A stretch of DNA of 64,000 nucleotides from Rhizophagus irregularis (taxonomy: Eukaryota > Glomeromycota > Glomeromycetes > Glomerales > Glomeraceae), in the NCBI RefSeq assembly GCF_026210795.1, contig NC_089435.1, positions 3,720,001 through 3,784,000 on the forward strand, read 5' to 3'. The translations under genes and the position numbers were made by a program. Position 1 is the stretch's first letter. Every line of letters starts with the position of its first letter. Positions 48,844-59,802 of the stretch are shown one piece after another. The notes beneath the pieces were generated by a model. That model ran no database searches, was not told where the DNA came from, and was given only the letters and a program-made list of their open reading frames with translations.

Positions 48844-49149
48844 TTAACGGTGAGGTCTTCCTGTTATTAGATGGACAGGGCTCTCCATACGAATTTCCTG
48901 ATGATTTATTCTGTTAATCACAAAAAAGTCAAGGAAATCATAATTTGTGATTCTACAATGGACACACTTACCACAAATAAAGAAATAATAATAAAGTAAC
49001 CTCATAAATTGGGAAACAAAGATATTATCTGGCGAATGAAAGTTTGATACTGCGCAACTTTGAGTTAATAAAAACCATCTCCTGGAGTCCTGGTTTACAT
49101 TTCGTGAATAGTAATGATTAACAATGTTTTTTCGTAGCCATTTTACCAA
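48844..49149 (-). pseudogene. Open-frame relic, unknown family (about 100 aa)
   Basis: No ATG is in frame at its upstream end, which runs into the inverted-repeat element at 49139. It contains CGKCVHCRITNYDFLDFFVI then INHQEIRMESPVHLITGRPH, which looks like real protein with a C-x2-C-x2-C group. Probably the exposed end of a gene or transposon ORF truncated by the neighbouring element. Confidence 0.35.
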
Positions 49150-49364
49150 ATGGACATTTCGCCGAATGAATATTTGGCCGAATGAACATTTGGCCGAAAA
49201 ATTATTTATTCATTTTATTGTTTTTATACTAAATAGTACATAAAGAAATCTTTTCTAGATAAATTATTGAATTAGATGATTTTTATTAAATTTATCTCGT
49301 TGAATATTTTTATAAAAATGTTTAATTGCTACCATTTTCGACGAAATGTCCATTCTGAGAAATG
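49139..49364. mobile_element. Inverted-repeat (MITE-like) element
   Basis: A 13-bp perfect inverted pair AATGGACATTTCG (49149-49161) / CGAAATGTCCATT (49342-49354), extendable outward with mismatches to about 23 bp. Next to the left arm are three tandem GAATGAACATTTGGCC-type units. No target duplication is recognised. The interior has no coding sense. Confidence 0.55.
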
Positions 49365-50058
49365 CACTGTAACCTAATTATCCCTGGTTTGAGATCTTGA
49401 TATTCGTGATTAGCTGTAGAAACTTCCATAATTTCATAATCAATCAACACTGGGATAATTTTTCATTAACCGTTCCTGAAAATGTAGAACCTTTTTTACA
49501 TATCATTCCATTAGATTACGTTAGGCAACATCGATTTTGTTCACAACGTTTTTGGCTTATATGATATTTGGTTACAAATTTATTTATACATATGCAGCAA
49601 ATCAAAGTAATTTATCACCAAAAATAAATCAAAAAGAAAATAGGGAATTTTCCCAATTGTTTTTTTGCCCGACTATATATTTGTTTGTTGGTTTCACGAG
49701 ACATAGGCGATAATAAAATTTTTTTCGTAACACACAAAGTGGGGTAAAGTTACCCAATTTTGTTCGTTTCCGATAATCTACCAGAATTATGTTTTCATTT
49801 CATTCATAAGAAATATCCAGGATATGTTAAATGAATTTTATTGGGCCATACAATGGCACAAATAAAGAATCAAAATAAGTATCGCCAAAAATTAAATTGT
49901 TCAAAAAAAAAAAAATAATTATTTTCATATATATATACATATATTAGATATATATAACCTAAATAATAAATATTATATGGATAGAAGTTTTACTAGCATA
50001 CACATCAAGTGTAAAAAATGTATAAGTTTTTTAATTTGGCGATCGTTATCATCAGGGT
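49365..50058. other. Intergenic, no gene seen
   Basis: AT-rich, with a TATA microsatellite at about 49930-49960 near the 3' end of the next minus-strand gene. Confidence 0.45.
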
Positions 50059-51273
50059 TCATACTTTTCTAGATTTCACAGGACAAACAAAAGGTTGAGA
50101 AGCATAATAAGAGGGAATAGTCCAAGCGCGAGCTCTCATTAAAAATGCGCCATCATCAATACGAATCACAATTTCTTCAAAATACAATGGTTTGCCTTTT
50201 GTGGTTACACCACAGTAAGCTGATAAATCATTATAATTATAATATTTTGTACCATCGATCTCAACGCAAGAACCTTTTAAGTATGGTAATTTCAATGAAG
50301 GAGTTAAAGTAAGAGAACCTTCAGATGTTCTAAAAGATTCTGTGAGTGCACGAAAAATCTTATCATCTGCGGAATCCTTTAAAGTAAGATTTTCGAATTT
50401 TACGCCATTGTTCAAATTAGACGTTACGGTTGCTAATGCATCTCTTCCGTGGATTTCTAATCGATATAAACCTTTGTCCGGGTTTGGTTTTATGATATTA
50501 TCGACATTATTTTGATCATTATTATTAGCGGTCGCATCGTTATTTATGACATTATTTTCATTTTCATCATTAGTGGTGTTATCTTCGGCGAGAGTATTAT
50601 CATTAGTACTATCATCATTATTACCACCTTCTTGACCATCTTCATTTGTTAATGGCTTGTTTTTTTTCAAAATTGGGTTAGTATCATAAATTAAAGAATG
50701 AGAATTCCATCTTGCTAATTCTATATCTTTAATATTTATAGCGACGATAGGTTCACTTTCAGAAGCGTATGTTAAAACTTTCCAAGGTATTATATTTTCA
50801 GGAAAATTCTTTTCATAAATGTCTTCTAATAAAATTTGTAACTTTTCAAACCCATAATATTTTACATCAGCCAATAAATTATTCATTGTAATTTTATCAT
50901 TAGCTGGCCAATCAACTTCATAACCTCTTAAATATCTAACCATCATACTAAAATATATTGGATCCCGTTCAATAAAAATACTCGTCGTTTTTGATTCAGA
51001 AAAATAACCAAAGAATGCTGCCGTAAAAAAATTTGGTGCATCACGACTTAATGATTCTGAAGTGAGACAAAATTTACTTTCTCCAACTTGAATATTATAT
51101 GTCTGAATTTTAGAATATTTCTCAAAATAATTATTAATATTAATATTATTATTATTTATATTTTCATTATTATTATTATTATTTATATTATTATTATGTC
51201 CAAGACCTTTATTTTTATTATGTTTATTTGATTTTTTGTTACGATTATTATTAGAGATGGTTTTGATAGCCAT
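50059..51273 (-). CDS. BTB/T1-domain protein with Asn-rich regions (404 aa)
   Basis: Single exon, ATG at 51273. Residues 7-50 are Asn-rich low complexity encoded by ATT/TTA triplet DNA. A BTB domain of the potassium-channel-tetramerisation (T1) subtype spans about 58-150: YNIQVGESKFCLTSESLSRD, IFIERDPIYFSMMVRYLRGY. A second Asn/Asp-rich linker lies at about 208-262. The C-terminal third (YRLEIHGRDALATVTSNLNN to FEEIVIRIDDGAFLMRARAW) is conserved-looking but not a domain I can name. It probably forms oligomers or serves as a cullin adaptor. Confidence 0.82.
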   Translation of the reverse strand: MAIKTISNNNRNKKSNKHNKNKGLGHNNNINNNNNNENINNNNININNYFEKYSKIQTYNIQVGESKFCLTSESLSRDAPNFFTAAFFGYFSESKTTSIFIERDPIYFSMMVRYLRGYEVDWPANDKITMNNLLADVKYYGFEKLQILLEDIYEKNFPENIIPWKVLTYASESEPIVAINIKDIELARWNSHSLIYDTNPILKKNKPLTNEDGQEGGNNDDSTNDNTLAEDNTTNDENENNVINNDATANNNDQNNVDNIIKPNPDKGLYRLEIHGRDALATVTSNLNNGVKFENLTLKDSADDKIFRALTESFRTSEGSLTLTPSLKLPYLKGSCVEIDGTKYYNYNDLSAYCGVTTKGKPLYFEEIVIRIDDGAFLMRARAWTIPSYYASQPFVCPVKSRKV

Positions 51274-51989
51274 TTTCTTTTATAAAAGAAAGGAATTTAT
51301 AATGAAAAATAGGGATATAAAAAATCGATAAAAAAAAATGAGAAAAAAAAGGCAAAACATGAGATCTTTTATAATCTCGAATTATCGATGATCATTTAAA
51401 AAAAATATAAATGGATTTTTATATCAAGCATTTCAAGCATAAATTACATATGATATATTTTACAGTTACGCATTTTTTACTCACTTTTAAAACTTACTAT
51501 TATTGGTTAAAGAATAAATTTAATATTGCCAAGAATCATTTACGATCGATTATTTTATTTTTTAATAAAGCATAAAATGTAATTCACAAGATTTTTATTA
51601 TTAATTACGGAGTAAAAAAAAATCTTCAGTCGATCCCAATATCATAGCGCATATTGAACTTTTATTATTTCAATAGGTAAATTACACAGATATACCTTCC
51701 TGTTAGTGTAACAATATTGAATTTAAATTTTTTCAAGGAAAAAGAACCAAAATTTAGTGATCTTAATTCAACTTGATCGGCGGATATATTTTTTGCATAT
51801 GATAAAGTAATAAATTTTTATTGTTTTAAATTTATTTTGCATAAGATACGCAAGAAGAGTGAAAATACTATTATATATGGTAACCCCCCAAGGCCCCCAC
51901 CCCCTCATTGTCCAGTCGGCCGATTTTGAAGATCATTGTCATGTGGTGTGGGGGTTCAATCGTGATCAAAATGATTGGTTATACAAAAA
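51274..51989. other. Intergenic with a GC-rich hairpin
   Basis: At about 51882-51955 a short GC-rich island contains AACCCCCCAAGGCCCCCACC and, about 40 bases on, GGTGTGGGGGTTC; the two can pair. The function is unknown and no gene is near it. Confidence 0.4.
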
Positions 51990-52385
51990 TTAGGATTGAT
52001 CAGTTTTCTTTTGATCTACTTTTTGTTTTTCTTCTTTCATTTCTTTTTCTATATCTTTTTGTACATGTCCAACAATTCCTATAATAATTTTAATAATTAA
52101 TGACCGATGAATAAAACTCACAAAAAGGCAATTTTACCTTTAGGATCATTTTTCATCGCCGGAGGATGTACAATATGTTCCCGATCCTGCCATCTTTCTT
52201 TATTTTCATCCGATTTATCTACTGGAATCATATCATCATGCCTTGGTAATGCATGAAATACAACTGCAGAATTTGGTTCTCTACCTAAGGTTATATTCAT
52301 GTATATATAATATTAGTAAATATTTCTTTGTGTGAATAAAATATATAAATGACAGTATACCGATTGGATAATTGGGTTCAGTCAT
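51990..52385 (-). CDS. Small conserved-looking protein, three exons (86 aa)
   Basis: Exons on minus: 52385-52361, 52284-52138, 52078-51990; 261 nt joined, phases consistent, introns with GT(A) and TAG ends. The protein begins MTEPNYPIGREPNSAVVFHA, continues with LPRHDDMIPVDKSDENKERW and EHIVHPPAMKNDPKG, and ends in a charged helix (KDIEKEMKEEKQKVDQKK). It is hydrophilic with no signal peptide or membrane segment. I do not recognise the family. The clean splicing and even composition argue that it is real. Confidence 0.62.
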
Positions 52386-52856
52386 TTTTTTTGAATTTTT
52401 TTTAATTTTTCTTTTCCAATTTCCATGGATTCATTAATATTATTTATATTTAATTTTAAATTATATAATTATTATGTCATACGCCAAATATTCATGTGAA
52501 TACCCACGATTTCTAAAATTTAGTAAACGTACGCCGCAAATAGAAAGCCATTTACAGTATATACTTAAAAGAAATCTTTTTTATACAGATTTGACTCTAT
52601 TTGCTTAATAAATTCCAAGTATTTCATCAAAATTTTTAATTATTAATTGCTTTTTGGGAACATTTTCAAATGTTTAATCTGCTATTTTTCGCCAAATTTA
52701 TGCGATCCTAATTTTATAATTTAGAAATATGATGAAATTATCAAATCATATAGAAAGATGCCATTTAGGTAAATGATCTGCACAATTACTAATACGTTAA
52801 CTGTTAAAGTATATGATATCATAACGTAATAATATTTATCACACGTAACTGAATGT
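52386..52856. other. Intergenic spacer
   Basis: AT-rich. Upstream of the small three-exon gene and downstream of the helicase. No feature seen. Confidence 0.4.
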
Positions 52857-55003
52857 CTATGCTAACTCTGTTAATGATTTATAAAAATTTATTACTTTTT
52901 CTTCAGCAAATACTTTATCCGCTGAAAAATTAAGTACTTGTAAAGAATTAAGAGATGTTGCTCTTGATAAAGCTACATAAGCTTGGCCTATGTTTCAATT
53001 GATTGTCTAAATCGTTATTATCAATTTTTATTTAAAAAAAAAAAAATAAATAAATTAAAATTACCTGTTTCAAACACTCGGTCTAGATTAATTTTAACGC
53101 GTTCTAAAGTATGACCTTGACTTTTATGAATACTAACTGCCCAACAAAGAATAAGTGGAATCTAGAAAAAATATATTTTGGTGAAACTTAATAAATTTAT
53201 ATATTTCACTAATCGAAATCGTTAAACGCGAACCTGTCTACGACTTGCGACTTTTTTCTTATATTTATTTTCTAAAGACCATTCAAACGGAGGAATTACC
53301 TTAGTCTGCCCATTGATAAATTTTACCACAGGCAGTAAAGATACGCTATCTTCTGTAGGAACATCTTCATAAAATTTCGACGTAATTTTAGAAAACCATC
53401 CAACCACAACACCTTTACTACCATTAACTAACTCTGATGTAGTATTTTTAAGTAACATAACCTGAGCATCACGTTTAAGTCTCAAATTCTTTGGGGCCAG
53501 ACAATTTCTTATAAGTGCTTCCAATCGACCACCAAATTTGGGTTCCCAGTCTTCTGCTTCATAAACCATTTCTTTATACGGAAGCTCCGCTAATTTTGCA
53601 GTATTTACATTATTTACATATTTGTTAATAGCATATCTAAAATTGTAAGGAAAAAAAGACAAGAAAATAAGAATTAAGCTTCTTTTATTAGTCATTTAAT
53701 TGAAAGTAGGATCACAAAATTTACAATTCAGTTACAAGAATCCCGTCATTGTTATAAATGGGCGCCTTTTCTAGGTTACTCATAATCTGACTTGATTTTT
53801 CTGATACATGTCCATATCGAAATTCATTCAACATTTTGACAAATTCTGATCAAAAGGTAAAACATTAACTTTGGTGTTAAAAAAGTCAAAAAATAAAAAA
53901 ATTATATTAATATACCTTCTTCACGTTGTCTATGTACTTTAGTAAGTTGAAATGTATGATCAAGCGACTCCGACCATGAATCTACTTCGAAACAATATTT
54001 TACTTTTTCAATATCATTTTTAATCGGAGGAAGTTGAAAAAAATCTCCCGTTAAAACCAACTGAAAAAAAATCAAATATTTTGTTTATTATAAAGTTTTA
54101 TATCCTTAAAATTATTAAAAATAATCAAACCTGTAAACCACCAAAAGGTTTCTCATTACAACGAAAATGTTGAGCAATACGGTTTAATTTATCAAATAAA
54201 TTGCCATTAAGCATGGAAACTAAAATTTATCAATAAAATAATTAACTTTTTACAATATTTTTAACCGCTTCAATTTTATAAAGATTATACCTTCATCAAT
54301 CACCAACGCTTCTGTTTTCTTCCATCTCGCTTTTGCACCTTTAGAGAGATTTTCTATAATATCTTCAATTTCATAATATTGTGTTTGAGGAGTAAGTCCT
54401 GCAAAGGAATGTAAAGTTTGCCCTCCAATATTTATTGCTGCAATACCAGTTGTTGCTGTAATCCCAACATTAGACCGTCCGTAATTTTCTTTTAATGTTT
54501 TAATTATGGAACGTAAAAGTACACTTTTACCAGTTCCTAAAATAAACAAGTCATATATATTTAATATTTAATAATTATTCTTTTTTAACTTTTTAATCAA
54601 GTTACCTGCAGCACCCGTATAAAATACATTTTTACGTTTTGTGGTAATCGAATTTTTAACGGCTTCTTGTTCCGTGCTAAGCTTGATATTACTATCTCTT
54701 TGTTCCTCTAACAATTCCTAAATCGCAAGCTAGAGCTATATCAAATGATTAAGTTGTAGTACCGTAAACATCATCTACATTAATTTAAATTACCTGGTCC
54801 TCTCGTGATGTATGTGGTTCATCTACGCACTAATTTTTTTAAGAAATATTATAAATGATATTTGTAATAAAGATAAATTTTAACGGCTAAAACAATCACT
54901 TAACATGCAATAATTTTTTCAAACTAGCATTAGATATATTTTTCTGGTTCCAATTCATAAAATTCAACAAACTAAAAATACCAGGTTGTTGAAATTTATT
55001 CAT
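52857..55003 (-). CDS. PIF1-like DNA helicase (about 492 aa, 10 exons)
   Basis: Exons on minus: 55003-54905, 54829-54794, 54717-54606, 54536-54291, 54219-54131, 54060-53916, 53845-53725, 53636-53234, 53161-53065, 52987-52857; 1479 nt. Motifs in order: Q-like region [10 protein letters not shown], Walker [14 protein letters not shown], motif Ia ITATTGIAA with LHSFAG, Walker B ALVIDEVSML, motif [15 protein letters not shown], motif [11 protein letters not shown], then [14 protein letters not shown] and [13 protein letters not shown] (motifs V/VI). These define the PIF1/RRM3 5'-3' helicases, which unwind G-quadruplexes and RNA-DNA hybrids in nucleus or mitochondria. The start is the first Met of the first recognisable exon; an upstream exon could exist, since many PIF1 proteins have a longer N terminus. 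Confidence 0.88.
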
Positions 55004-56565
55004 TTTCTCTAGATCATCTCAAGTAAAATAATTTTTAACTTAATATGAGATTATTATAAAAGAATTGTTCAGAAAATTACTGCCTAGATACGAAGAATGA
55101 TTTTAAAAACGTACTTACCAGATTGCAGATAAAACAAAAAAATTTAAAATTTTAAAATATATATCAAAATTATCGAGAACGTGTTAAATAGCCTCTTTAA
55201 TCGTTGGATTTACACGTCCTTGGTACTAATAAAAAATATGCTTTATTTTATGCATAATAAAAATTTTCATTATAAAAAAAATTTCATAAATATAACTTTT
55301 TTTGTACATTAAATCATCAAAGTGATGTCAGAATAATAACTGACATATATATAAAATTCTTTCTTGTTTATGTGTTTGTTTATGATAAATTATGATATTG
55401 AATATTAAATAATGGATATAATCCAATATTTTTTTTTTGTCATATTATAACTACACTTACATATATTAAACTTATACAACTAAACATATATAAGGACTAA
55501 GCATTATGAGACATGACTACTTTTCCAAGGAACTGTTACCTTATGCAATTATATCATTATTACAAACAATGATACAACCAAAATCTCTAGGTTAACTGTC
55601 AAGATCCGCCTAAAAATTTGTCCAATGTCCACCCCAATGAAATGCTATTTGTCCCAATAACTTTACTATTTCAGCATTCTCCTTGTTTCAGTTTTTACTG
55701 CTCAACTTCATTTTCTTGTATTTACTATTAATATTACACCTTTTTTCTTTATCAATTTGCATCTCATTCCTAGATTATTACATGCTACTATTAGCTTGCA
55801 TGTATAATTCTTTCTTTATTAATTGATGTATATACTATCAGATATAAAATGATGAAATCATACAAATAATTTGAATAGAAAAGTAACTCATTTAATCTTT
55901 AACTCGTGTATTTTTGTCGTTTAGATATTTTTTTCGATAAAAAAAAAAATGATTATCATATTACTTATAGGATAGTGACTTGCCCCCTTAAAATTTATAC
56001 TGCAGAAAATTTTGTGAAGTCTTGTGTCATATAATGTTGTGCCTCAGATCGATTCTTGCCTCGCAACTCTCCTCAGAAATCGTCATGTGAGGTGCGTGAT
56101 GTGGATCATTGATAATCTCTGAGGCAAATATCGATCGTTTTCTACTTTTTTATTAATCTGAAATAGTGCTAGTTTAACCCATTAGTAACTACACTAAAAA
56201 ATTGTTTTTAATAGGAACGGTTCTTCACAGCTATGGAAATTATCCAAGTTGCTTAGATTTTAGTTATTTTTTATATCATATTCACAGAAATTACGGATAA
56301 AATTTTTTACAAGGGATCTGCTGACTCTGTAGGAGGAATTGGCTACTCACATGTTACAGAAGTCCAGAAAGCATAATAAAACAAAGAAAAGGAGAATTTA
56401 GCGCCTCCTTCTGGTAAATGATAATGAGGTAAGTTTCGGAAGCTTTTATTTTTTTTTCTTTTTCAGAACGGTACTAACCATTCCTTCCTTTTTCTTTTTT
56501 GTTAAACATTTTAAGGTAGGCCCGGCGTGTCAAATCGTCTTCTCGAATACCTGTGTTTCCTAAAT
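55004..56565. other. Intergenic, no gene recognised
   Basis: AT-rich. A short inverted pair GCCTCAGA / TCTGAGGC at about 56041-56135 surrounds a slightly GC-richer patch. Splice-like signals near 56415-56520 may be a 5' UTR intron of the next gene. Confidence 0.4.
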
Positions 56566-56755
56566 ATGTCTGTCTCAGGTAAAAATGTAACACATAGAAA
56601 TTGGATTGATACTCTTAGCGATATCTGGAAAAACCATCCTGTTGCACGGATTCAGAAATTAGCAGACAAAAGTATCAAAAATTATCAGGTGATGTATTTG
56701 CATTTATTGTACGAGGATACGGGATTAAACAGAAGTTGGTATCGCTCCTGCGTTC

Positions 56756-56928
56756 ATCCTCCGCTTTGGGCGCAGGATTAGATCCTCTGCTTTCCTCCAC
56801 TTTCGGAGAGCGATATCAACGGGAAGATGGGAATCACGGTGATCCTCTGCTTTCATCTTGTGGCATAATCCTCCGCTTTTATCCCATCTTTCACGGGGCT
56901 CTGTTTTCTGTTGGTCATCTTCCGCTTT
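56756..56928 (+). repeat. Five copies of ATCCTCYGCTTT inside an intron
   Basis: Copies at 56756-56767, 56782-56793, 56842-56853, 56868-56879 and 56917-56928 (the last ATCTTCCGCTTT). The stretch is distinctly GC-richer than the rest of the locus and lies within the proposed intron 56689-57049. Confidence 0.65.
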
Positions 56929-57233
56929 GGCACTGCATTAAATTCAGCCACTAATCTGGTTGATCCCGAAAAATTATTTTCATTTATATGTCCTTTGATA
57001 AAACACGCTTAAACCTGTCGTCAACGTTTATATATTTTTTCTAACTTAGAATGAAATCAAATCTCAAGCTGTCTTAAAATTCTGGACAGATATCGAAAAA
57101 GCAAAACTCAGAAACAAATTATATTCTATTCACTTCAATGGATTTGCAGAACTGGTTAATATTTATTTTCTGTGCATCACACCATTTTCTCTGCTTTTAC
57201 ATTCAGGTTGAAAATAGAAACAATTTCGGGTAC

Positions 57234-57475
57234 AATGAACTTCAAGATATTCAGGTCGAAAATAGTGATATTCAAGTTGATAATAGGGATAATTCAACCC
57301 ACAAACCGAGCATAATGAACTTCAAGATATTCAGGTCGAAGATAGTGATATTCAAGTTGATAATAGGGATAATTCAAACCCACAAACCGAGCATAATGAA
57401 CTTTGAGATATTCAGGTCGAAAATAGTGATAAATCAGCCGGAAATACAGAATCCGGCTTTGATAATGATGAAGAA
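57234..57475 (+). repeat. 81-bp coding tandem repeat, three copies
   Basis: Units start at 57234, 57314 and 57395 with AATGAACTTCAAGATATTCA (CTTTGAG in the last). Spacing is 80 and then 81 bases; the missing base is one A in the run after AATTC (57291-57300). The third unit is partial. Confidence 0.8.
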
Positions 57476-58422
57476 CCATACGAAGAGTGAGTAATTGCTT
57501 CTTGCGCTTTAATATTATAGACTTCCTATTCACATTTATTATTCTTCTATGTAGGGAACATTTTGCACACATTATTGATCTTGATAAAGTGACGGAACGA
57601 GATAGACCTCCGTTCTTGAATATTACCGAATCACAATTACCATCAATAAAATTACCTAAATCTGTTGAACAACAACTTGACTATTATCTGGCGGAGACAA
57701 CTATTGAAAAAATTTGGGAATCATTCGAGTCATACAAAATCGTAAATTCGGACGATGAGCTTTACACTCGCAAAAGTCGTGGATCACTTGTAAGTGCTGT
57801 TAGTATGATTTCATTGTATGAAGAACCAAAATTATTCTTGACTAATGATGCAAAATAATAGTATTTTTTGTCTCGAGAAACGACCAGAGTATTTTGCGCA
57901 ACGGCCGAGTACAGAGACAACATTCCGTGTTCGATTTATTGAACCCATAATCATATTTATATTTAAAAACTTGGACTTTACCTGGTAAATGACTACAACA
58001 TAAGTTATTTTTAGTCTTCCGGCAAAGTGATCACTTTCTATAACACATCAAATAGATTGTACATGTATTTTTTTTTATCAAATATCTCTAAGGCAATGTG
58101 TGAATATATGAGTGGCGGTCGAAGGGCGAGAAGTAGTCGAGCTGGCGTTAAATATTTTGATGAATTTCGTACTCATTTTTGGGAGAGGCCTGAAGATTCA
58201 TTTGACAGAATCCGTAATATAAATATTTCCAATTGCAGACGAAATAGGAGAAATTCTTCATCTACACCTTCTATTGGAGAGGTTGAACAGACTCTAGGCC
58301 AAAGATCGTCTAGCCGAAGACGTCGATGGATGAAGCAATCAAAGGAAGGCGCTGTGCATAGCCTAGAGACATTTCCTCATATTATTACCCGATACCATTT
58401 GTATCTCCTCCGCATTTCTTGA

Positions 58423-58839
58423 GAATTGTTGATTGTCAACCTTATAAGATGGTGATTGGGTAGTTGAAGTCGCCATGTTTGCTCCAATATTTCTTGGATT
58501 TCCCCCATCATCATCATTATGGGCCAAAGATGGAGCTTGAGACGGATTACGAGATGGAGATTCCAAATGTATACAACTCAGTTAATATATTTGAAAATTA
58601 ATAAAGTATTCTTCGGGAATAAGCAGGAGGAGGGATTTAACCTTTATCTATAAGCAAAAATAGTATCATCATGTAAAATTATGCGCAACAATAATTGCAT
58701 GTAACTAAAATTTCGAAATTGATGCAAATGAATTGTATTTATTTATTCAATAAGTAGTTTACACAGCATTCACATAAGCTTAAAAAATATATATAAGCCC
58801 GATGTGGGCATGAAGACATTATTCGTGAATAAAAAAAAT
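58423..58839. other. Spacer between the minisatellite gene and the Uma2 relic
   Basis: On minus, 58560-58363 has an open stretch rich in Ser, Pro, Asn and Gln (SPSRNPSQAPSLAHNDDDGG) without an ATG; it could be an exon or chance. Otherwise AT-rich. Confidence 0.3.
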
Positions 58840-58862
58840 AGAAGTTATTAAGCCTTTTTTTA

Positions 58863-59116
58863 ATAACATGCAAGTCTAAAGTGAATTCGTTAAGAATTTG
58901 AGACCTAAAATAACACGGATTATTTCGAATGCTCCAGATAATATTATTTCCATTAATTCGATACCATTGATTGATCAGATCAATTTATAATACCATGCAA
59001 GTTTAAAGTGAATCCATTAAGAATTCGAGACCTAAAAGTACTCGGATTATTTCGAGTGTTCCAGACAACATTATTCCCATTAATTCGACACCACGTCAAA
59101 GTTTGATCAAGCGGAT
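58863..59116. repeat. 127-bp tandem duplication inside the Uma2 relic exon
   Basis: Two diverged copies begin ATAACATGCAAGTCTAAAGT (58863) and ATACCATGCAAGTTTAAAGT (58990). They differ mainly by transitions. On minus each encodes a version of RINGNN...FRS.ILN.FTL.LH, so the duplication copied part of a coding exon. Confidence 0.75.
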
Positions 59117-59362
59117 CAATTAAGATACCTTCCTAGATAAAACAACCATAATAATTAATAGCAATAGCAGAATAAACATAAACAACAAATAAACAATTAT
59201 TAATCACTTACATCTACCCCAGAAGCCATTTAATCTAACATTTTATTATGACAATAATCCCAAGAATCATTATCAGAACATATTTCCGCAACGAAATTTG
59301 GAGTGACTGGTGGAAACGCCTCAGCTTGATTGTTAGTGGACCTTGTGGCAAGAACCACAGAG

Positions 59363-59802
59363 TAGGGATCGGAAAAGATTCGATTAAAATCGAAACTATC
59401 GAAAATCGATAAGAATCGATTTTAAATCGAATCTCGAATAAAAATCGAATCTACTTATTGTGGCGCAGTTTCGTTAATTTGACCGTAAATTATTATTTGT
59501 TCATAATAGTTAATTTTGGCCAAATTCATAATTCCGCCCGCGAATCACGTGAAGGAACACAAACTTCCTAAAAAGGAAATTTTATCTCCCAATAAAATTC
59601 AAGTTGCTATCGCACAAGGTTGTACAAAATTCCAAAAAAGGAAATTTGTTCGTCGATCACTATGATTTTGTAATCACGTGATATGTGTTTAAACACACCT
59701 ATTATAAATAGTATAAAAAAAAATCAGTATTTGCGAAATGATTAATCGCGATTAATCGATTTTAGAATCGATTCTAATAATGGGAATCGATTCCAATCCC
59801 TA
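59363..59802. mobile_element. hAT-like non-autonomous element with perfect 8-bp target duplication
   Basis: The element begins TAGGGATCGGAAAAGATTCG and ends ...GGAATCGATTCCAATCCCTA, so its termini are inverted (TAGGGATCGGAA / TAGGGATTGGAA). CCACAGAG stands directly outside both ends (59355-59362 and 59803-59810). The duplicated bases fall within the Uma2 relic codons for ...TSVVL. AATCGAT-rich palindromic text fills the ends. No coding capacity over its 440 bp. Confidence 0.85.

Larger units (their letters stand above)
56566..58422 (+). pseudogene. Uncharacterised multi-exon gene with coding minisatellite, frame-broken
   Basis: Exons in one model: 56566-56688, 57050-57154, 57207-57486, 57555-57858, then pieces about 57872-57984 and 58093-58422. 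The start MSVSGKNVTHRNWIDTLSDI is followed by HPVARIQKLADKSIKNYQ and FWTDIEKAKLRNKLYSIHF. Exon 3 has three tandem copies of a 27-codon unit (NELQDIQVENSDIQVDNRDN...). The first copy is 80 bp instead of 81, which breaks the frame, and the third has TGA where the others have CAA. Exon 4 encodes HFAHIIDLDKVTERDRPPF. Later pieces read RPSTETTFRVRFIEPI and MSGGRRARSSRAGVKYF. The four exons total 812 nt, one short of 271 codons. Family unknown; the last two pieces recall a repeated glomeromycotan family. Confidence 0.5.

Noticed and set aside
57228-57475. CRISPR-like array
   Set aside because: The repeats are directly abutting 81-bp coding units with no spacers, in a eukaryotic gene.
58363-58566. 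Minus-strand Ser/Pro/Asn-rich gene
   Set aside because: No ATG and no splice sites; overlaps plus-strand exon sequence at its 3' end. Kept only as a remark.
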